Below, one piece after another: positions 26,055 to 34,984 of a stretch of DNA of 64,000 nucleotides (positions are counted from its first letter, which is position 1; the number at the start of each line of letters is the position of its first letter). The stretch spans positions 2,542,001 through 2,606,000 of the forward strand of contig NZ_CP122312.1 of the NCBI RefSeq assembly GCF_029814175.1, in the 5' to 3' direction. The notes below the pieces were generated by a model, which did no database searches, was not told where the DNA came from, and saw nothing but the letters and a program-made list of their open reading frames with translations. Source of the stretch: Halospeciosus flavus. Its GTDB lineage: Archaea; Halobacteriota; Halobacteria; Halobacteriales; Halobacteriaceae. Made by a program: the position numbers and the translations under genes.

Positions 26055-27023
26055 ATGTCTACTACTGCGGGCCGGGACGAGATCTGGGTCGAGAAGTACC
26101 GGCCGGAGGCCCTCGAAGACATCGTCGGACACGAGGACATCACCTCCCGTCTGCAGAGTTACGTCGAGCGAAGTGACCTGCCGCACTTGCTCTTTGCAGG
26201 GCCAGCGGGCGTGGGGAAAACTGCCGCAAGTGTCAGTATTTCGAAAGAAACGTACGGCGACGACTGGAAGGAGAACTTCTTGGAGTTGAACGCCTCCGAC
26301 CAGCGTGGGATCGACGTCGTCCGGGACCGCATCAAGAACTTCGCGCGGACCTCCTTCGGTGGCTACGACTACCGCATCATCTTCCTCGACGAGGCCGACG
26401 CGCTCACCGACGACGCGCAGTCCGCGCTCCGACGCACGATGGAGCAGTTCTCGGACAACACCCGCTTCATCCTCTCGTGTAACTACTCCTCGCGCATCAT
26501 CGACCCCATCCAGTCGCGGTGTGCGGTGTTCCGCTTCTCGCCCATCTCGGACGACGCGGTCGCCAAGCGCATCCGCGAAATCGCCGAGAACGAGGGCGTC
26601 GGCTACACCGAGGACGGCGTCGACGCGCTGGTCTACGCCGCCGACGGCGACATGCGCAAGGCCATCAACGCCCTGCAGGCCGCCGCCGCCACGGGCGAAG
26701 AGGTCGACGAGGAGACGGTCTACGCCATCACCGCGACCGCCCGCCCCGAGGAGATCGAGGAGATGGTCACCAGCGCCACGTCCGGCGACTTCGTCGGCGC
26801 GCGCACCCGCCTCGACGAGATGATTACCGAGCGCGGTCTCGCCGGCGGCGACATCATCGACCAACTCCACCGCTCGGTTTGGGAGTTCGACCTCGACGAG
26901 GAGGCCGCCGTCCGCCTCATGGACCGCATCGGCGAGGCCGACTACCGCATCTCCGAGGGCGCGAACGAGCAGGTCCAACTCGAAGCCCTCCTCGCCTCCG
27001 TCGCGCTGGAGAGCGAGGAGTAG
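26055..27023 (+). CDS. rfcS: Replication factor C small subunit
   Basis: RFC loads the PCNA ring onto primed DNA. The 322-residue AAA+ protein carries the RFC box [14 protein letters not shown], Walker [12 protein letters not shown], Walker [11 protein letters not shown], sensor 1 LSCNYSSRI and the arginine-finger SRC motif QSRCAVF, followed by the collar domain. ATG 26055 is supported by the TATA box 24 nt upstream. It should act with the PCNA encoded at 8203 and perhaps with the RFC-like protein at 34981. Confidence 0.95.
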   Translation: MSTTAGRDEIWVEKYRPEALEDIVGHEDITSRLQSYVERSDLPHLLFAGPAGVGKTAASVSISKETYGDDWKENFLELNASDQRGIDVVRDRIKNFARTSFGGYDYRIIFLDEADALTDDAQSALRRTMEQFSDNTRFILSCNYSSRIIDPIQSRCAVFRFSPISDDAVAKRIREIAENEGVGYTEDGVDALVYAADGDMRKAINALQAAAATGEEVDEETVYAITATARPEEIEEMVTSATSGDFVGARTRLDEMITERGLAGGDIIDQLHRSVWEFDLDEEAAVRLMDRIGEADYRISEGANEQVQLEALLASVALESEE

Positions 27024-27110
27024 GTCCTCGACAGTCCGTCTTTCGGCGCGTAGAACAGACGCTCGCGGCTGGTGGTGTACGTATAGACGGTCGAACGATT
27101 CACGACGTGT

Positions 27111-27500
27111 TCACCTGTTCTTCTCCGGGCCGGGCGTAACGTCGACTTCACCCTCCGACAGCGCCGTCACCCGCAGCACCCAGTCGCTCGCTCCGAGACC
27201 GGTACGGAACTCCGTGTGGACTGGCGACGAACGTCGTCGTCCGACGGCCGCCCGGCAGTCGGTCAACCCCGGAAGTACACCGTCGAATCGCCTCGTCTCG
27301 CCGGCCCGAAGCCGGACGTCTTCGAGAAACAGTACTTCGTCAGTCGACGCCGCACTCACGGTCACGTTCAACGTCCGCTCTTTCTCGGCGTCGTTGACGA
27401 AGACGACGGGTACGCGACCGGCGACGCGCCGGAGACAGCCGGCGACGACGCCGGTGACGATACTCCCACCGACCCCGAGCAACTGTCGTCTGGAGGGCAC
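27111..27500 (-). CDS. Tat-exported lipoprotein, unknown function
   Basis: From GTG 27500 the product begins MPSRRQLLGVGGSIVTGVVAGC, a twin-arginine signal plus lipobox. The nucleotides around this start (GTGCCCTCCAGACG) are identical to those of the lipoprotein gene at 15872, suggesting a shared origin of the signal. The mature part of about 105 residues is beta-rich, with VFVNDAEKERTLNVTV and RAGETRRFDGVLPG suggesting an Ig-like fold. An in-frame start at 27548 would add 16 residues. Confidence 0.7.
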   Translation of the reverse strand: MPSRRQLLGVGGSIVTGVVAGCLRRVAGRVPVVFVNDAEKERTLNVTVSAASTDEVLFLEDVRLRAGETRRFDGVLPGLTDCRAAVGRRRSSPVHTEFRTGLGASDWVLRVTALSEGEVDVTPGPEKNR

Positions 27501-27683
27501 GTCGTGGATGTCGAACGACCGCACGAAGTAGCTTCCGTCGCCAGTCACGTCCGAGCGTCCGCGGACCGAGTGGCTCGAAGAGCCCGGCAGGTCCGCGGTT
27601 CACTCGCGCGACGTAAGGAGCGCGAGGCCGACGAACGACCATCGGGAGTGAGGAGTGCTTTTTCACCACGTTTTTGTCGAGGG

Positions 27684-27768
27684 CGGCGCGGAGCGCCGTC
27701 CGCAGGATGGTTCGAAAGGCGCTTCGCGCCTTTCGTCATCACGGGAGAGCAAAGCTCTCCCGAACGAC
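27684..27768. repeat. Double-hairpin element, copy 2, with an extra 5' hairpin
   Basis: TGGTT is followed by stem 1 (27713-27722 with 27726-27735, loop TTC), the linker TCATCA (27736-27741), stem 2 (27742-27750 with 27754-27762, loop AAA) and then ACGAC. A further hairpin CGGCGC-GGA-GCGCCG lies at 27684-27698. The stems differ from copy 1 (21416-21470) but pair perfectly. The element lies between the Tat lipoprotein gene and the 3' end of the SAH hydrolase gene. Confidence 0.7.
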
Positions 27769-27780
27769 AAAAGTGGGTGC

Positions 27781-29064
27781 TCAGGTACCGTGCCGCCAAC
27801 TGTTCATGTACTCGCGCTGGACGTCCGTGAGTTCGTCCAGGTCGATGCCCTCGGCGTCGAGTTTGATCTCGGCGACCTCGCGGTCGAGGGCGTCGGGGAC
27901 CTCGTGGAGACCGGCGTCGTAGTCGTCGCCGTGTTCGACGAGTTCGCGGGCGCAGACGGCCTGGATGCCGAAGGACTGGTCCATGACCTCGATGGGGTGG
28001 CCCAGCGAGACGGGCGAGGCGAGGTTGACGAGGCGGCCCTCGGCGAGGACGTTCACGCGGGTGCCGTCGACGAGTTCGTACTCCTGGACGCCCTCGCGGA
28101 CCTCCTGGGTGGAGACGGCGAGTTCTTCGAGTTGCTCGATGTTGATTTCGATGTCGAAGTGGCCGGCGTTCGCGAGGACGACGCCGTCCTGCATGGCCTC
28201 GAAGTGGTCGGCGGTGAGGACGTCGCGGTTGCCCGTCGTCGTGACGAACACCTCGCCCTCGCTGGCGGCCTCGTCCATCGACATGACGTCGTAGCCCTCC
28301 ATGTGGGCTTCGAGGGCGCGGCGGGGGTCGATCTCGGTGACGACGACGTTCGCACCCTGGCCGGCGGCCTTCTTCGCGACGCCCTTCCCGCAATAACCGT
28401 AGCCGGCGACGACGACGGTCTTACCGGCCCACGAGAGGTTCGTCGTCATGGCGATGTTGGCGAGTGCGGACTCGCCGGTGCCGTGGACGTTGTCGAAGAG
28501 GTGTTTCATCGGCGTGTCGTTCACGTTGAACATCGGGTACTCGAGGGCGCCGTCCTCGTCCATCGCGCGGAGGCGGTGGACGCCCGTGGTGGTCTCCTCC
28601 GACCCGCCGACGATGTTGTCGATGAGTTCGGGGTACTCCTCGTGGATGCGGAAGACGAGGTCGCCGCCGTCGTCGACCGTGATGGTGGGTTCGTGGTCGA
28701 TGACCGCGTCGATGGCCTCGTAGTACTCCTCGTCGTCGATGCCGTGCTCCGCGTAGGAGGTGATGTTCGGGTGGGCGTCGAGGGCGACGCTCACGTCGTC
28801 GTGGGTCGAGAGGGGGTTACAGCCGGTGATGGCGACTTCGGCGCCGCCGTTCGCGAGCGTCTCGACCAGCGCGGCGGTCTTGGCCTCCACGTGGAGGGCC
28901 ATCCCGATGGTCTGGTCGAGGAACGGTTTCTCCGCCTCGAACTCCTCGGCGAGGTTCGAGACGATGGGCATGTGTTCGAGTGCCCAGTCGATCTTCTGGC
29001 GCCCGGAGTCGCGCTTCGCCTCGACGTCGTCGAGGCGTTCGCTGATGGGTGCTGCCGTCTTCAT
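27781..29064 (-). CDS. ahcY: Adenosylhomocysteinase (SAH hydrolase)
   Basis: This NAD-dependent enzyme splits S-adenosylhomocysteine, the by-product of SAM methyltransferases, into adenosine and homocysteine. The NAD loop is VVVAGYGYCGKGVAKKA; substrate regions include FNVNDTPMKHLFDN and AGHFDIEIN. At 427 residues it is the typical archaeal length. ATG 29064 (MKTAAPISERL) is preferred to an upstream start with a short basic extension. The deaminase at 30681 acts on the same metabolite pool. Confidence 0.95.
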   Translation of the reverse strand: MKTAAPISERLDDVEAKRDSGRQKIDWALEHMPIVSNLAEEFEAEKPFLDQTIGMALHVEAKTAALVETLANGGAEVAITGCNPLSTHDDVSVALDAHPNITSYAEHGIDDEEYYEAIDAVIDHEPTITVDDGGDLVFRIHEEYPELIDNIVGGSEETTTGVHRLRAMDEDGALEYPMFNVNDTPMKHLFDNVHGTGESALANIAMTTNLSWAGKTVVVAGYGYCGKGVAKKAAGQGANVVVTEIDPRRALEAHMEGYDVMSMDEAASEGEVFVTTTGNRDVLTADHFEAMQDGVVLANAGHFDIEINIEQLEELAVSTQEVREGVQEYELVDGTRVNVLAEGRLVNLASPVSLGHPIEVMDQSFGIQAVCARELVEHGDDYDAGLHEVPDALDREVAEIKLDAEGIDLDELTDVQREYMNSWRHGT

Positions 29065-29225
29065 ACGGGAGAACAAGCGGACGGAACTCAAAACCCTACC
29101 GAACACGCTCGCAGAACTCGACGAGGTGTCGGTGCCTCGGAGTGCGCCGGTGGGGGAGTCCCACCAGCGGTGATTCCGATAGTTGGAGAGAAAAGGGACC
29201 GAGAGCGGTCAGCAGAGCCGACCGA

Positions 29226-30575
29226 TCAGTGGCCCTTGGCCTTGCCGTGACCGTTGCCGTGGCCCTTCTCGTCGTCGCCGTCGTCGCTATCGTCTTCCTT
29301 CTCGTCGTTACCGGCGTGAGCGGGCTTGCCGTGGTCGTCGCCGGATTCGGTCTCGTTCTCGGCGTCGTCACCGTTGCCGGCGTGGGCGGGCTTGCCGCGG
29401 TCCTTCTCGTCGGAGTCGGTTTCGTTCCCGTCGTTACCGGCCCAGGCGGGCTTGCCGTTGTCCTTCTCGTCGGTTTCGTTCCCGTCGGTCTCGTTCTGCG
29501 GGCCGGCGTGGTCCGGGCGCTTCTCGTCGGCTTTCCCGGGGTTGTGCTCGGTGACCCACTCGGAGACGTTGTCGCCGCTCATCGCGTCGTGGCTCTGCAG
29601 GAAGTGGATGAGCGCGGAGACGCGCTGACCGAACTGGAGCGACTCGTTCTCGAAGGCCTTCTGCTCACCGTAGAGCGTGACGGTCGTCGTCGCGCTCTGG
29701 TTGTCGGCCGTCGCCGTCACCTCGACGGTGACGTTCTCGTCCGGCGCGGGGAGGGTGACCGTGCCGTTCTCGCCGGTCGTGTAGGTGCCTTCACCCGCGT
29801 AGGTGGAGTTGTTCAGTGCCGTGACGTCGACCGAGGCGTTCGCGACGGCGGTGCCGTTCGCGGTGACGGTGACGGTCGCGGACTCGCCGGCAGCGGACTG
29901 CGAGACGCCGACCGAGAGGTCGGTCGAGTCAGTCTCGTTCTGCGCGGCGACGAGCGTCGTGGTCGTCGTCGCACTCTCGTTGTTGGCCGTCGCCGTCACT
30001 TCGACGGTGACGTTCTGGTCCGGTGCGGGGAGGGTGACCGTACCGTTCTCGCCCGTCGTGTAGGGGCCTTCACCCGCGTAGGAGGTGTTGTTCAGCGCCG
30101 TGACGTCGACCGAGGCGTTCGCGACGGCGGACCCGTTCGAGGTGACCGTCACGGTCGCGTTCTCACCGGCGGACTGCGAGACGTCGACCGAGAGGTCGGT
30201 CGAGTCGGTCTCGTTCTGCGCGGCGTAGAGCGTCGCGGTCGTGGTGGCGCTCGTGTTGTTGTGGGTCGCGGTCACCTCGACGGTGACGTTCTCGGCGGGT
30301 GCGGTGAGGGTGACGGTGCCGTTCTCGTCCGTCGTGTACGTCCCTTCACCCGCGTAGGTGGAGTTGTTCAGCGCGGTGACCTCCACCGTGGCGTTGGCGA
30401 CGGTGGTGTTGTTCGCGGTGACGGTGACCGTCGCGTCGTCACCGGGAGCGGGCTGTGCGACGCCGACCGAGAGGTCTCCCTCGGCGGCGGCCGCGGCACC
30501 CGCGAAGACTGTGCCTCCTGCCGCGACGAGGAGCATCGTCGCGACCAGCAGTGTCCGAAGTTTCTTCGCACTCAT
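29226..30575 (-). CDS. Large secreted repeat protein with His/Gly/Lys/Asp-rich tail
   Basis: A Sec-type signal (residues 1-31, cleavage after AGAAAAA) is followed by three near-identical domains of about 92 residues (starting near residues 34, 127 and 219). Each contains TVANATVEVTALNNSTYAGE-like and NGTVTL-P-NVTVEVTAT strands, as in Ig/CARDB-like surface domains. Then comes a helical region (FENESLQFGQRVSALIHFLQ) and a low-complexity tail repeating GKPAHAGN. N-glycosylation sequons are very dense. No C-terminal anchor is seen, so it is probably released or bound to other surface proteins. Confidence 0.75.
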   Translation of the reverse strand: MSAKKLRTLLVATMLLVAAGGTVFAGAAAAAEGDLSVGVAQPAPGDDATVTVTANNTTVANATVEVTALNNSTYAGEGTYTTDENGTVTLTAPAENVTVEVTATHNNTSATTTATLYAAQNETDSTDLSVDVSQSAGENATVTVTSNGSAVANASVDVTALNNTSYAGEGPYTTGENGTVTLPAPDQNVTVEVTATANNESATTTTTLVAAQNETDSTDLSVGVSQSAAGESATVTVTANGTAVANASVDVTALNNSTYAGEGTYTTGENGTVTLPAPDENVTVEVTATADNQSATTTVTLYGEQKAFENESLQFGQRVSALIHFLQSHDAMSGDNVSEWVTEHNPGKADEKRPDHAGPQNETDGNETDEKDNGKPAWAGNDGNETDSDEKDRGKPAHAGNGDDAENETESGDDHGKPAHAGNDEKEDDSDDGDDEKGHGNGHGKAKGH

Positions 30576-30680
30576 CTCGTCTCTCCCTATCGCCTACAAC
30601 GGGATAAACCCGGCAAGCCGTTCGCTCCCGTTGAAACCCGACAGAACTGTTCAGGAAAGTTTAACGCGGCGGTTCTCGAC

Positions 30681-31973
30681 TCAGCCGGCCCGTTCGGTGA
30701 CACGCTCGGCGTGGTCGGCGGCGCGCTCGCGGACCGCCTCGGCGTCGAGAGTCTGCACCTCGCCGTCGCGCATGAGCACCTGGCCGTCGCAGACGGTGTG
30801 GCGGACGTCCGCTCCGCTCGCGGCGTACGCGAGGTGCGAGACGTAGTCGTGGACCGGGGTGAGCCGCGCCGTCTCGAAGTCGACGACCGCGAGGTCCGCC
30901 TTCCGGCCTTCCTCGATTCGGCCGGCGTCGAAGCCCAGCGCGTCGGCGCTCCCCGCGGTCGCCATCTCCACGACCGCCTCGGCGGGTACGGCGCTCGCGT
31001 CCCCGGTCGAGAGTTTGCCGAGCATCGCGGCGTCGCGCATCTCGTCGAACATGTCGAGGTCGTTGTTCGAGGCCGCGCCGTCCGTGCCGAGACCGACGGT
31101 CACGCCCGCGTCGAGGAGGTCCTGGACGGGTGCCGCACCGCTCGCGAGTTTCATGTTCGAGGCCGGGCAGTGGACGACGGCCGTCCCGCGCTCGGCGAGC
31201 AGGTCGATTTCGGTGTCGTCGACGTGGACGCCGTGGGCGACCCAGTCCTCGTCGGTGAGCATGCCGAGGTCGTCGGCGTAGGCGAGCGGTCGCTGGTCCT
31301 CCTGGGCGAGGATGGGGTCGACCTCGTCCTCGGTCTCGTTGGCGTGGAAGTGGAGGGGAATCCCCTCGTCGCGGGCCTCTTCGGTGAACTCCACGAGGAA
31401 CTCCTCGCCGACGGTGGTGAGGCTGTGGGGCGTGTAGGCCGTCGAGACGCGGCCCTCGGCGGCACCGTCGTACTCGCGGGCGACTTCGAGGCTCTCCTCG
31501 TTGTCGGCGCGGGCCTCGTCCTCGTCCTTGCCGACGGTGACGACGCCGTGGCCGATGCGTGCTCGCAGGCCGGCCTCGTCGACCGCGTCGACGACCTCCG
31601 GCATGTGGAAGTACATGTCCGCGAAGCCGGTGGTGCCGGACTCGATCATCTCCAGCAGCGCGAGGTCGGTGCCGGCGCGGACGTCCTCGGGGGTGAGTTC
31701 GCCCTCGGCGGGCCAGATGTCCTCGCGGAGCCACGTTTCGAGGGGTTTGTCGTCGGCGTACCCCCGCAAGAGAGTCATCGCGGTGTGCGTGTGGGCGTTG
31801 ACGAGTCCGGGCATCACTAGCCCGCCGGAGGCGTCGAGCGTCGCGTCGCCGCCGGGGACGTCGCCCACTTCGAGGATTTCGCCGGAGACGCGGTCGACGA
31901 GGACGTCGGCCTCCTCGACGGACATGTCGGGGCGGAGGACGTGGCCGCCGCCGATTCGGAGCGTGTCGGTCAT
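30681..31973 (-). CDS. mtaD: 5'-methylthioadenosine / S-adenosylhomocysteine deaminase
   Basis: The product is an amidohydrolase of the MtaD/DadD type, deaminating adenosine-like nucleosides such as MTA and SAH to the inosyl forms. Metal ligands appear as NAHTHTAM (start), [21 protein letters not shown] and [14 protein letters not shown]. The protein has 430 residues from ATG 31973 ([10 protein letters not shown]), and a longer frame lacks family features. It is separated from SAH hydrolase by one secreted-protein gene on the same strand, an arrangement that puts SAM by-product disposal in one place. Confidence 0.9.
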   Translation of the reverse strand: MTDTLRIGGGHVLRPDMSVEEADVLVDRVSGEILEVGDVPGGDATLDASGGLVMPGLVNAHTHTAMTLLRGYADDKPLETWLREDIWPAEGELTPEDVRAGTDLALLEMIESGTTGFADMYFHMPEVVDAVDEAGLRARIGHGVVTVGKDEDEARADNEESLEVAREYDGAAEGRVSTAYTPHSLTTVGEEFLVEFTEEARDEGIPLHFHANETEDEVDPILAQEDQRPLAYADDLGMLTDEDWVAHGVHVDDTEIDLLAERGTAVVHCPASNMKLASGAAPVQDLLDAGVTVGLGTDGAASNNDLDMFDEMRDAAMLGKLSTGDASAVPAEAVVEMATAGSADALGFDAGRIEEGRKADLAVVDFETARLTPVHDYVSHLAYAASGADVRHTVCDGQVLMRDGEVQTLDAEAVRERAADHAERVTERAG

Positions 31974-32063
31974 GCTCCGGGTTTCGAGGGTAGCCGCTGT
32001 CAATCTGTTGGGTTCGGTCCCGAGGGAAAAGCTAGTTCCTCCCCCGACTCCAACACCACGACC

Positions 32064-32933
32064 ATGCGCATCGCCGTGCCCAACAAGGGCCGTCTCCACG
32101 ACCCGACGCTGGACCTGCTCGACCGGGCGGGCCTGTCCGTCGAGAACGTCTCCGAGCGCCAACTGTACGCCGACACCGTCGACCCGGACATCACCGTGTT
32201 GTTCGCCCGCGCCGCCGACATCCCCGAGTACGTCGCGGACGGCGCGGCGGACCTCGGCATCACGGGCTACGACCAGCACTGCGAGTCCGGCGTCGAGAAC
32301 GTCTCAGAACTGCTGGACCTCGGCTACGGGAAGTGTCGCCTCGTCCTCGCCGCGCCCGAGGAGGGCGACATCACCGACGTCTACGACCTGGAAGGGAAGA
32401 CGGTCGCCACGGAGTTCCCGCGCGTCGCCCGCGACTACTTCGCGGACCTCGACGTCTCGCCCGAAATCGTGGAGGTGACCGGGGCGACCGAACTCACGCC
32501 GCACGTCGACATGGCCGACGCCATCATCGACATCACCTCGACGGGGACGACGCTGAAGGTGAACCGTCTCGAAATCGTCGACGAAGTGCTCTCCTCCTCC
32601 GTCCGTCTCTTCGCCCGCGACGACGTCCGTGACGACGAGAAGGTCGGGCAGGTCGAGACGGCGCTCCAGTCCGTGCTCACGGCCGAGGACAAACGCTACC
32701 TGATGCTCAACGCGCCGCGGGCGAAACTCGACGACGTGGAGGACGTCCTCCCCGGCATGGGCGGCCCGACCGTCATGGACATCGACGCCGACGAGGTCGA
32801 CGGCGAGGGTGAGGGGGCCGTCGCGGTCCACGCGGTCGTCGACGAACGCGAGGTGTTCGAGACCATCACGCGACTGAAGGAGGTCGGTGCGAGTGACATC
32901 CTCGTCACGGAGATCGAGCGACTGGTCGAGTAG
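32064..32933 (+). CDS. hisG: ATP phosphoribosyltransferase HisG, long form
   Basis: HisG catalyses the first step of histidine synthesis, joining ATP and PRPP. The 289-residue product is the long form with its own C-terminal regulatory domain ([21 protein letters not shown]...[14 protein letters not shown]), so no HisZ is needed. Typical N-terminal motifs are [14 protein letters not shown] and [10 protein letters not shown], and the PRPP loop is [10 protein letters not shown]. It is divergent from the deaminase gene. Confidence 0.95.
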   Translation: MRIAVPNKGRLHDPTLDLLDRAGLSVENVSERQLYADTVDPDITVLFARAADIPEYVADGAADLGITGYDQHCESGVENVSELLDLGYGKCRLVLAAPEEGDITDVYDLEGKTVATEFPRVARDYFADLDVSPEIVEVTGATELTPHVDMADAIIDITSTGTTLKVNRLEIVDEVLSSSVRLFARDDVRDDEKVGQVETALQSVLTAEDKRYLMLNAPRAKLDDVEDVLPGMGGPTVMDIDADEVDGEGEGAVAVHAVVDEREVFETITRLKEVGASDILVTEIERLVE

Positions 32934-32957
32934 GGTCGAAAAAGCGAGAGAACAGCG

Positions 32958-33518
32958 CTACTCCAGCAGGCCGAGTTCTTCGAGGCGGGAGACGATCTTG
33001 TCGACCGCTTCCTCGGCGTCCTCGGGCTTCTTGCCGCCGGTGATGACGAGTTTGCCGGAGCCGAACAGGAGCGCGACGACCTCCGGTTCGTCGAGGCGGT
33101 AGACGAGACCGGGGAACTGCTCGGGCTCGTACTCGATGTTCTCGAGACCGAGACCGATGGCGATGGCGTTCAGGTTGAGCTGGCGACCGAGGTCCGCGCT
33201 CGTGACGATGTTCTGGACGACGATTTCGGGCTCCTCCTCGACCTGGATGTCGAGTTCGCGGAGCTTGTCGAAGACGATTCGGAGGCTCTCGTGGACGTCT
33301 GCGGTGCTCTTCGCGCCCGTGCAGACGATCTTGCCGGAGCGGAAGATGAGCGCCGCGGACTTCGGATCCTGGGTGCGGTAGACGAGGCCCGGGAACTGCT
33401 CGGGGTCGTAGTCCGCCCCTTCGAGGTCCATCGCCACGCTCTGCAGGTCGAGCTCCTGCCCGATTCCGGTGGAAGCGACGACGTTTTCAATGTTTATGGT
33501 TTCCTTGGGGTCGGTCAT
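32958..33518 (-). CDS. tbp: TATA-box-binding protein TBP
   Basis: TBP binds promoter TATA boxes and recruits TFB and RNA polymerase. The 186-residue saddle shows two direct repeats, each with the EQFPGLVYR motif, followed by the similar strands LIFRSGKIVCTGAKS and LLFGSGKLVITGGKK. The N-terminus MTDPKETINIENVVAST is standard. A TATA box 21-27 nt upstream suggests that TBP promotes its own leaderless transcript. Haloarchaea often carry several TBPs; which paralogue this is cannot be decided from the window, although TbpE-like identity is likely. Confidence 0.95.
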   Translation of the reverse strand: MTDPKETINIENVVASTGIGQELDLQSVAMDLEGADYDPEQFPGLVYRTQDPKSAALIFRSGKIVCTGAKSTADVHESLRIVFDKLRELDIQVEEEPEIVVQNIVTSADLGRQLNLNAIAIGLGLENIEYEPEQFPGLVYRLDEPEVVALLFGSGKLVITGGKKPEDAEEAVDKIVSRLEELGLLE

Positions 33519-33538
33519 CGTACGACTTAAATCTCGTA

Positions 33539-33555
33539 TTTAAGGCTTATAAAGT
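33539..33555. promoter_or_regulatory. Overlapping divergent TATA boxes of tbp and trmG10
   Basis: For tbp (minus strand) the box is read from TTTAAG at 33539-33545, about 21-27 nt before its ATG at 33518. For the methyltransferase (plus strand) CTTATAAAG lies at 33546-33554. The two boxes abut, so the promoters probably compete or are co-controlled. Confidence 0.5.
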
Positions 33556-33606
33556 TTGGTAGTCCGGCGACGTGTGACTCAAATACTCCCCCGCCCAACT
33601 CCCGGT

Positions 33607-34569
33607 GTGTACCTGCTCGAACTCGGCGGCGAGGACGACGAATTCGCCGCTTCGGAGGCCCGAGCGGCCGCCGGCGGGGTCGAACGGTTCGCGCCCGGAC
33701 TCGCGACGGCGCGCACGCTCGACGCCGAGCGCGCTCGGACGCTCGCGTACACCCACCGCGCGAGCGAACTCGTCGGCCGGACCGAGGCGTCGCTCGACTC
33801 GGCGCGCACGCTCCTCGAAGCGGCGTCCATCGACCGCGAGGGGAGCGTCGCCGTCCGCGCCCGCGACGTCCGCTCGAGCACCGGCGTGAGCACCCAAGCG
33901 GTCGAGCGCGAACTCGGGAGTGTCCTCGTCGAACGCGGCTTCGAGGTGGACCTCGACGACCCCGACCACGAACTGCGGGTCTGTCTCTCGGACGACGTCT
34001 GCGCCCTCGGGTGGCTCCTCGTCGAGAGCGAACGCGACTTCGGCGAGCGCAAGCCCACCGACCGCCCGTTCTTCCAACCCGGGAGCATGGACCCCCTGCT
34101 CGCCCGCGCACTGGTCAACCTCGCCCACGTCGACGAGGGCGACCGCCTGCTCGACCCGATGTGCGGTACGGGCGGCGTCCTCATCGAGGGCGGTCTCGTC
34201 GGTGCGGACGTCGTCGGGACCGACGCACAGGCGAAGATGGTCCGCGGCGCCCGTGAGAACCTCGACTACTTCCTCGACGACTTCGACGTCGCCCGCGCCG
34301 ACGCGACCCGCCTCCCACTCGAAGACAGTGCGGTCGACGCCGCCGTCTTCGACGCCCCCTACGGCCGCCAGTCGAAGATCGAGACGCACTCCCTCGAAGA
34401 CCTCGTGGCGAACGCGCTCGCAGAGGCGAACCGCGTCGCCGACCGGTGTGTCCTCGTCGCCGACCGCGAGTGGGACGCCGTCGCCGAGGACGCTGGCTGG
34501 GAGGTCACGGCGCGCTTCCAGCGGCGGGTCCACCGCTCGCTGGTGCGCTACGTCCTGGTTCTCACCTGA
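33607..34569 (+). CDS. trmG10: tRNA guanine-10 N2-methyltransferase (Trm-G10 type)
   Basis: The protein joins an N-terminal THUMP-containing RNA-binding half (about residues 1-140) with a SAM methyltransferase half showing DPMCGTGGVLIEG and the catalytic DAPYGRQ motif. It should mono- and di-methylate G10 of tRNA. GTG 33607 gives VYLLELGGEDDEF, the usual family start. GTG 33574 is an alternative that better matches a leaderless mRNA from the TATA box at 33546. Its end overlaps the convergent Nudix gene by 8 nt. Confidence 0.88.
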   Translation: MYLLELGGEDDEFAASEARAAAGGVERFAPGLATARTLDAERARTLAYTHRASELVGRTEASLDSARTLLEAASIDREGSVAVRARDVRSSTGVSTQAVERELGSVLVERGFEVDLDDPDHELRVCLSDDVCALGWLLVESERDFGERKPTDRPFFQPGSMDPLLARALVNLAHVDEGDRLLDPMCGTGGVLIEGGLVGADVVGTDAQAKMVRGARENLDYFLDDFDVARADATRLPLEDSAVDAAVFDAPYGRQSKIETHSLEDLVANALAEANRVADRCVLVADREWDAVAEDAGWEVTARFQRRVHRSLVRYVLVLT

Positions 34570-34984
34570 GTAACTCGGTGTCGAACCCGAGGGGTAGCGT
34601 CGCCGCCTCGTCAGCGGTCACCCACCGCGCGTCGACGATGGGTTCGTCCTCGGGTTCGTCGGCCCAGTCCGCCTCGCCCTCGGGGGCGACGCAGTCGAAG
34701 ACCGTCGCGCAGGCGTGGACCGTCTCGTCGCCTCTCGACGCCGGGAACTGGAAGGTGTACGCGCCGACGACGTCCCGGACGTCGACGTCGAGGCTCGTCT
34801 CCTCTCGAATCTCGCGAGTGAGGGCGTTCTCGAACGTCTCGCCGTGCTCGACGCCGCCGCCGGGGAGGACCCAGACGTACTCGCCGTCGCCGGTGGCGTC
34901 CTGCTGGAGCAACAGGAACCGGCCATCGCGCCGGACGCGTCCCTTTACCGTCGCCCGGACGGGGCGGGATTCGCCGTCGGTCAC
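34562..34984 (-). CDS. Nudix hydrolase
   Basis: The 140-residue single Nudix domain has the box GGGVEHGETFENALTREI followed by REETSL, with all conserved acidic residues. Such enzymes hydrolyse nucleoside diphosphate derivatives; the substrate is not predictable. It starts at GTG 34984 in a GTGA overlap with the stop of the RFC-like gene, so the two are translationally coupled. The C-terminus overlaps the convergent trmG10 by 8 nt. Confidence 0.88.
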   Translation of the reverse strand: MTDGESRPVRATVKGRVRRDGRFLLLQQDATGDGEYVWVLPGGGVEHGETFENALTREIREETSLDVDVRDVVGAYTFQFPASRGDETVHACATVFDCVAPEGEADWADEPEDEPIVDARWVTADEAATLPLGFDTELLR

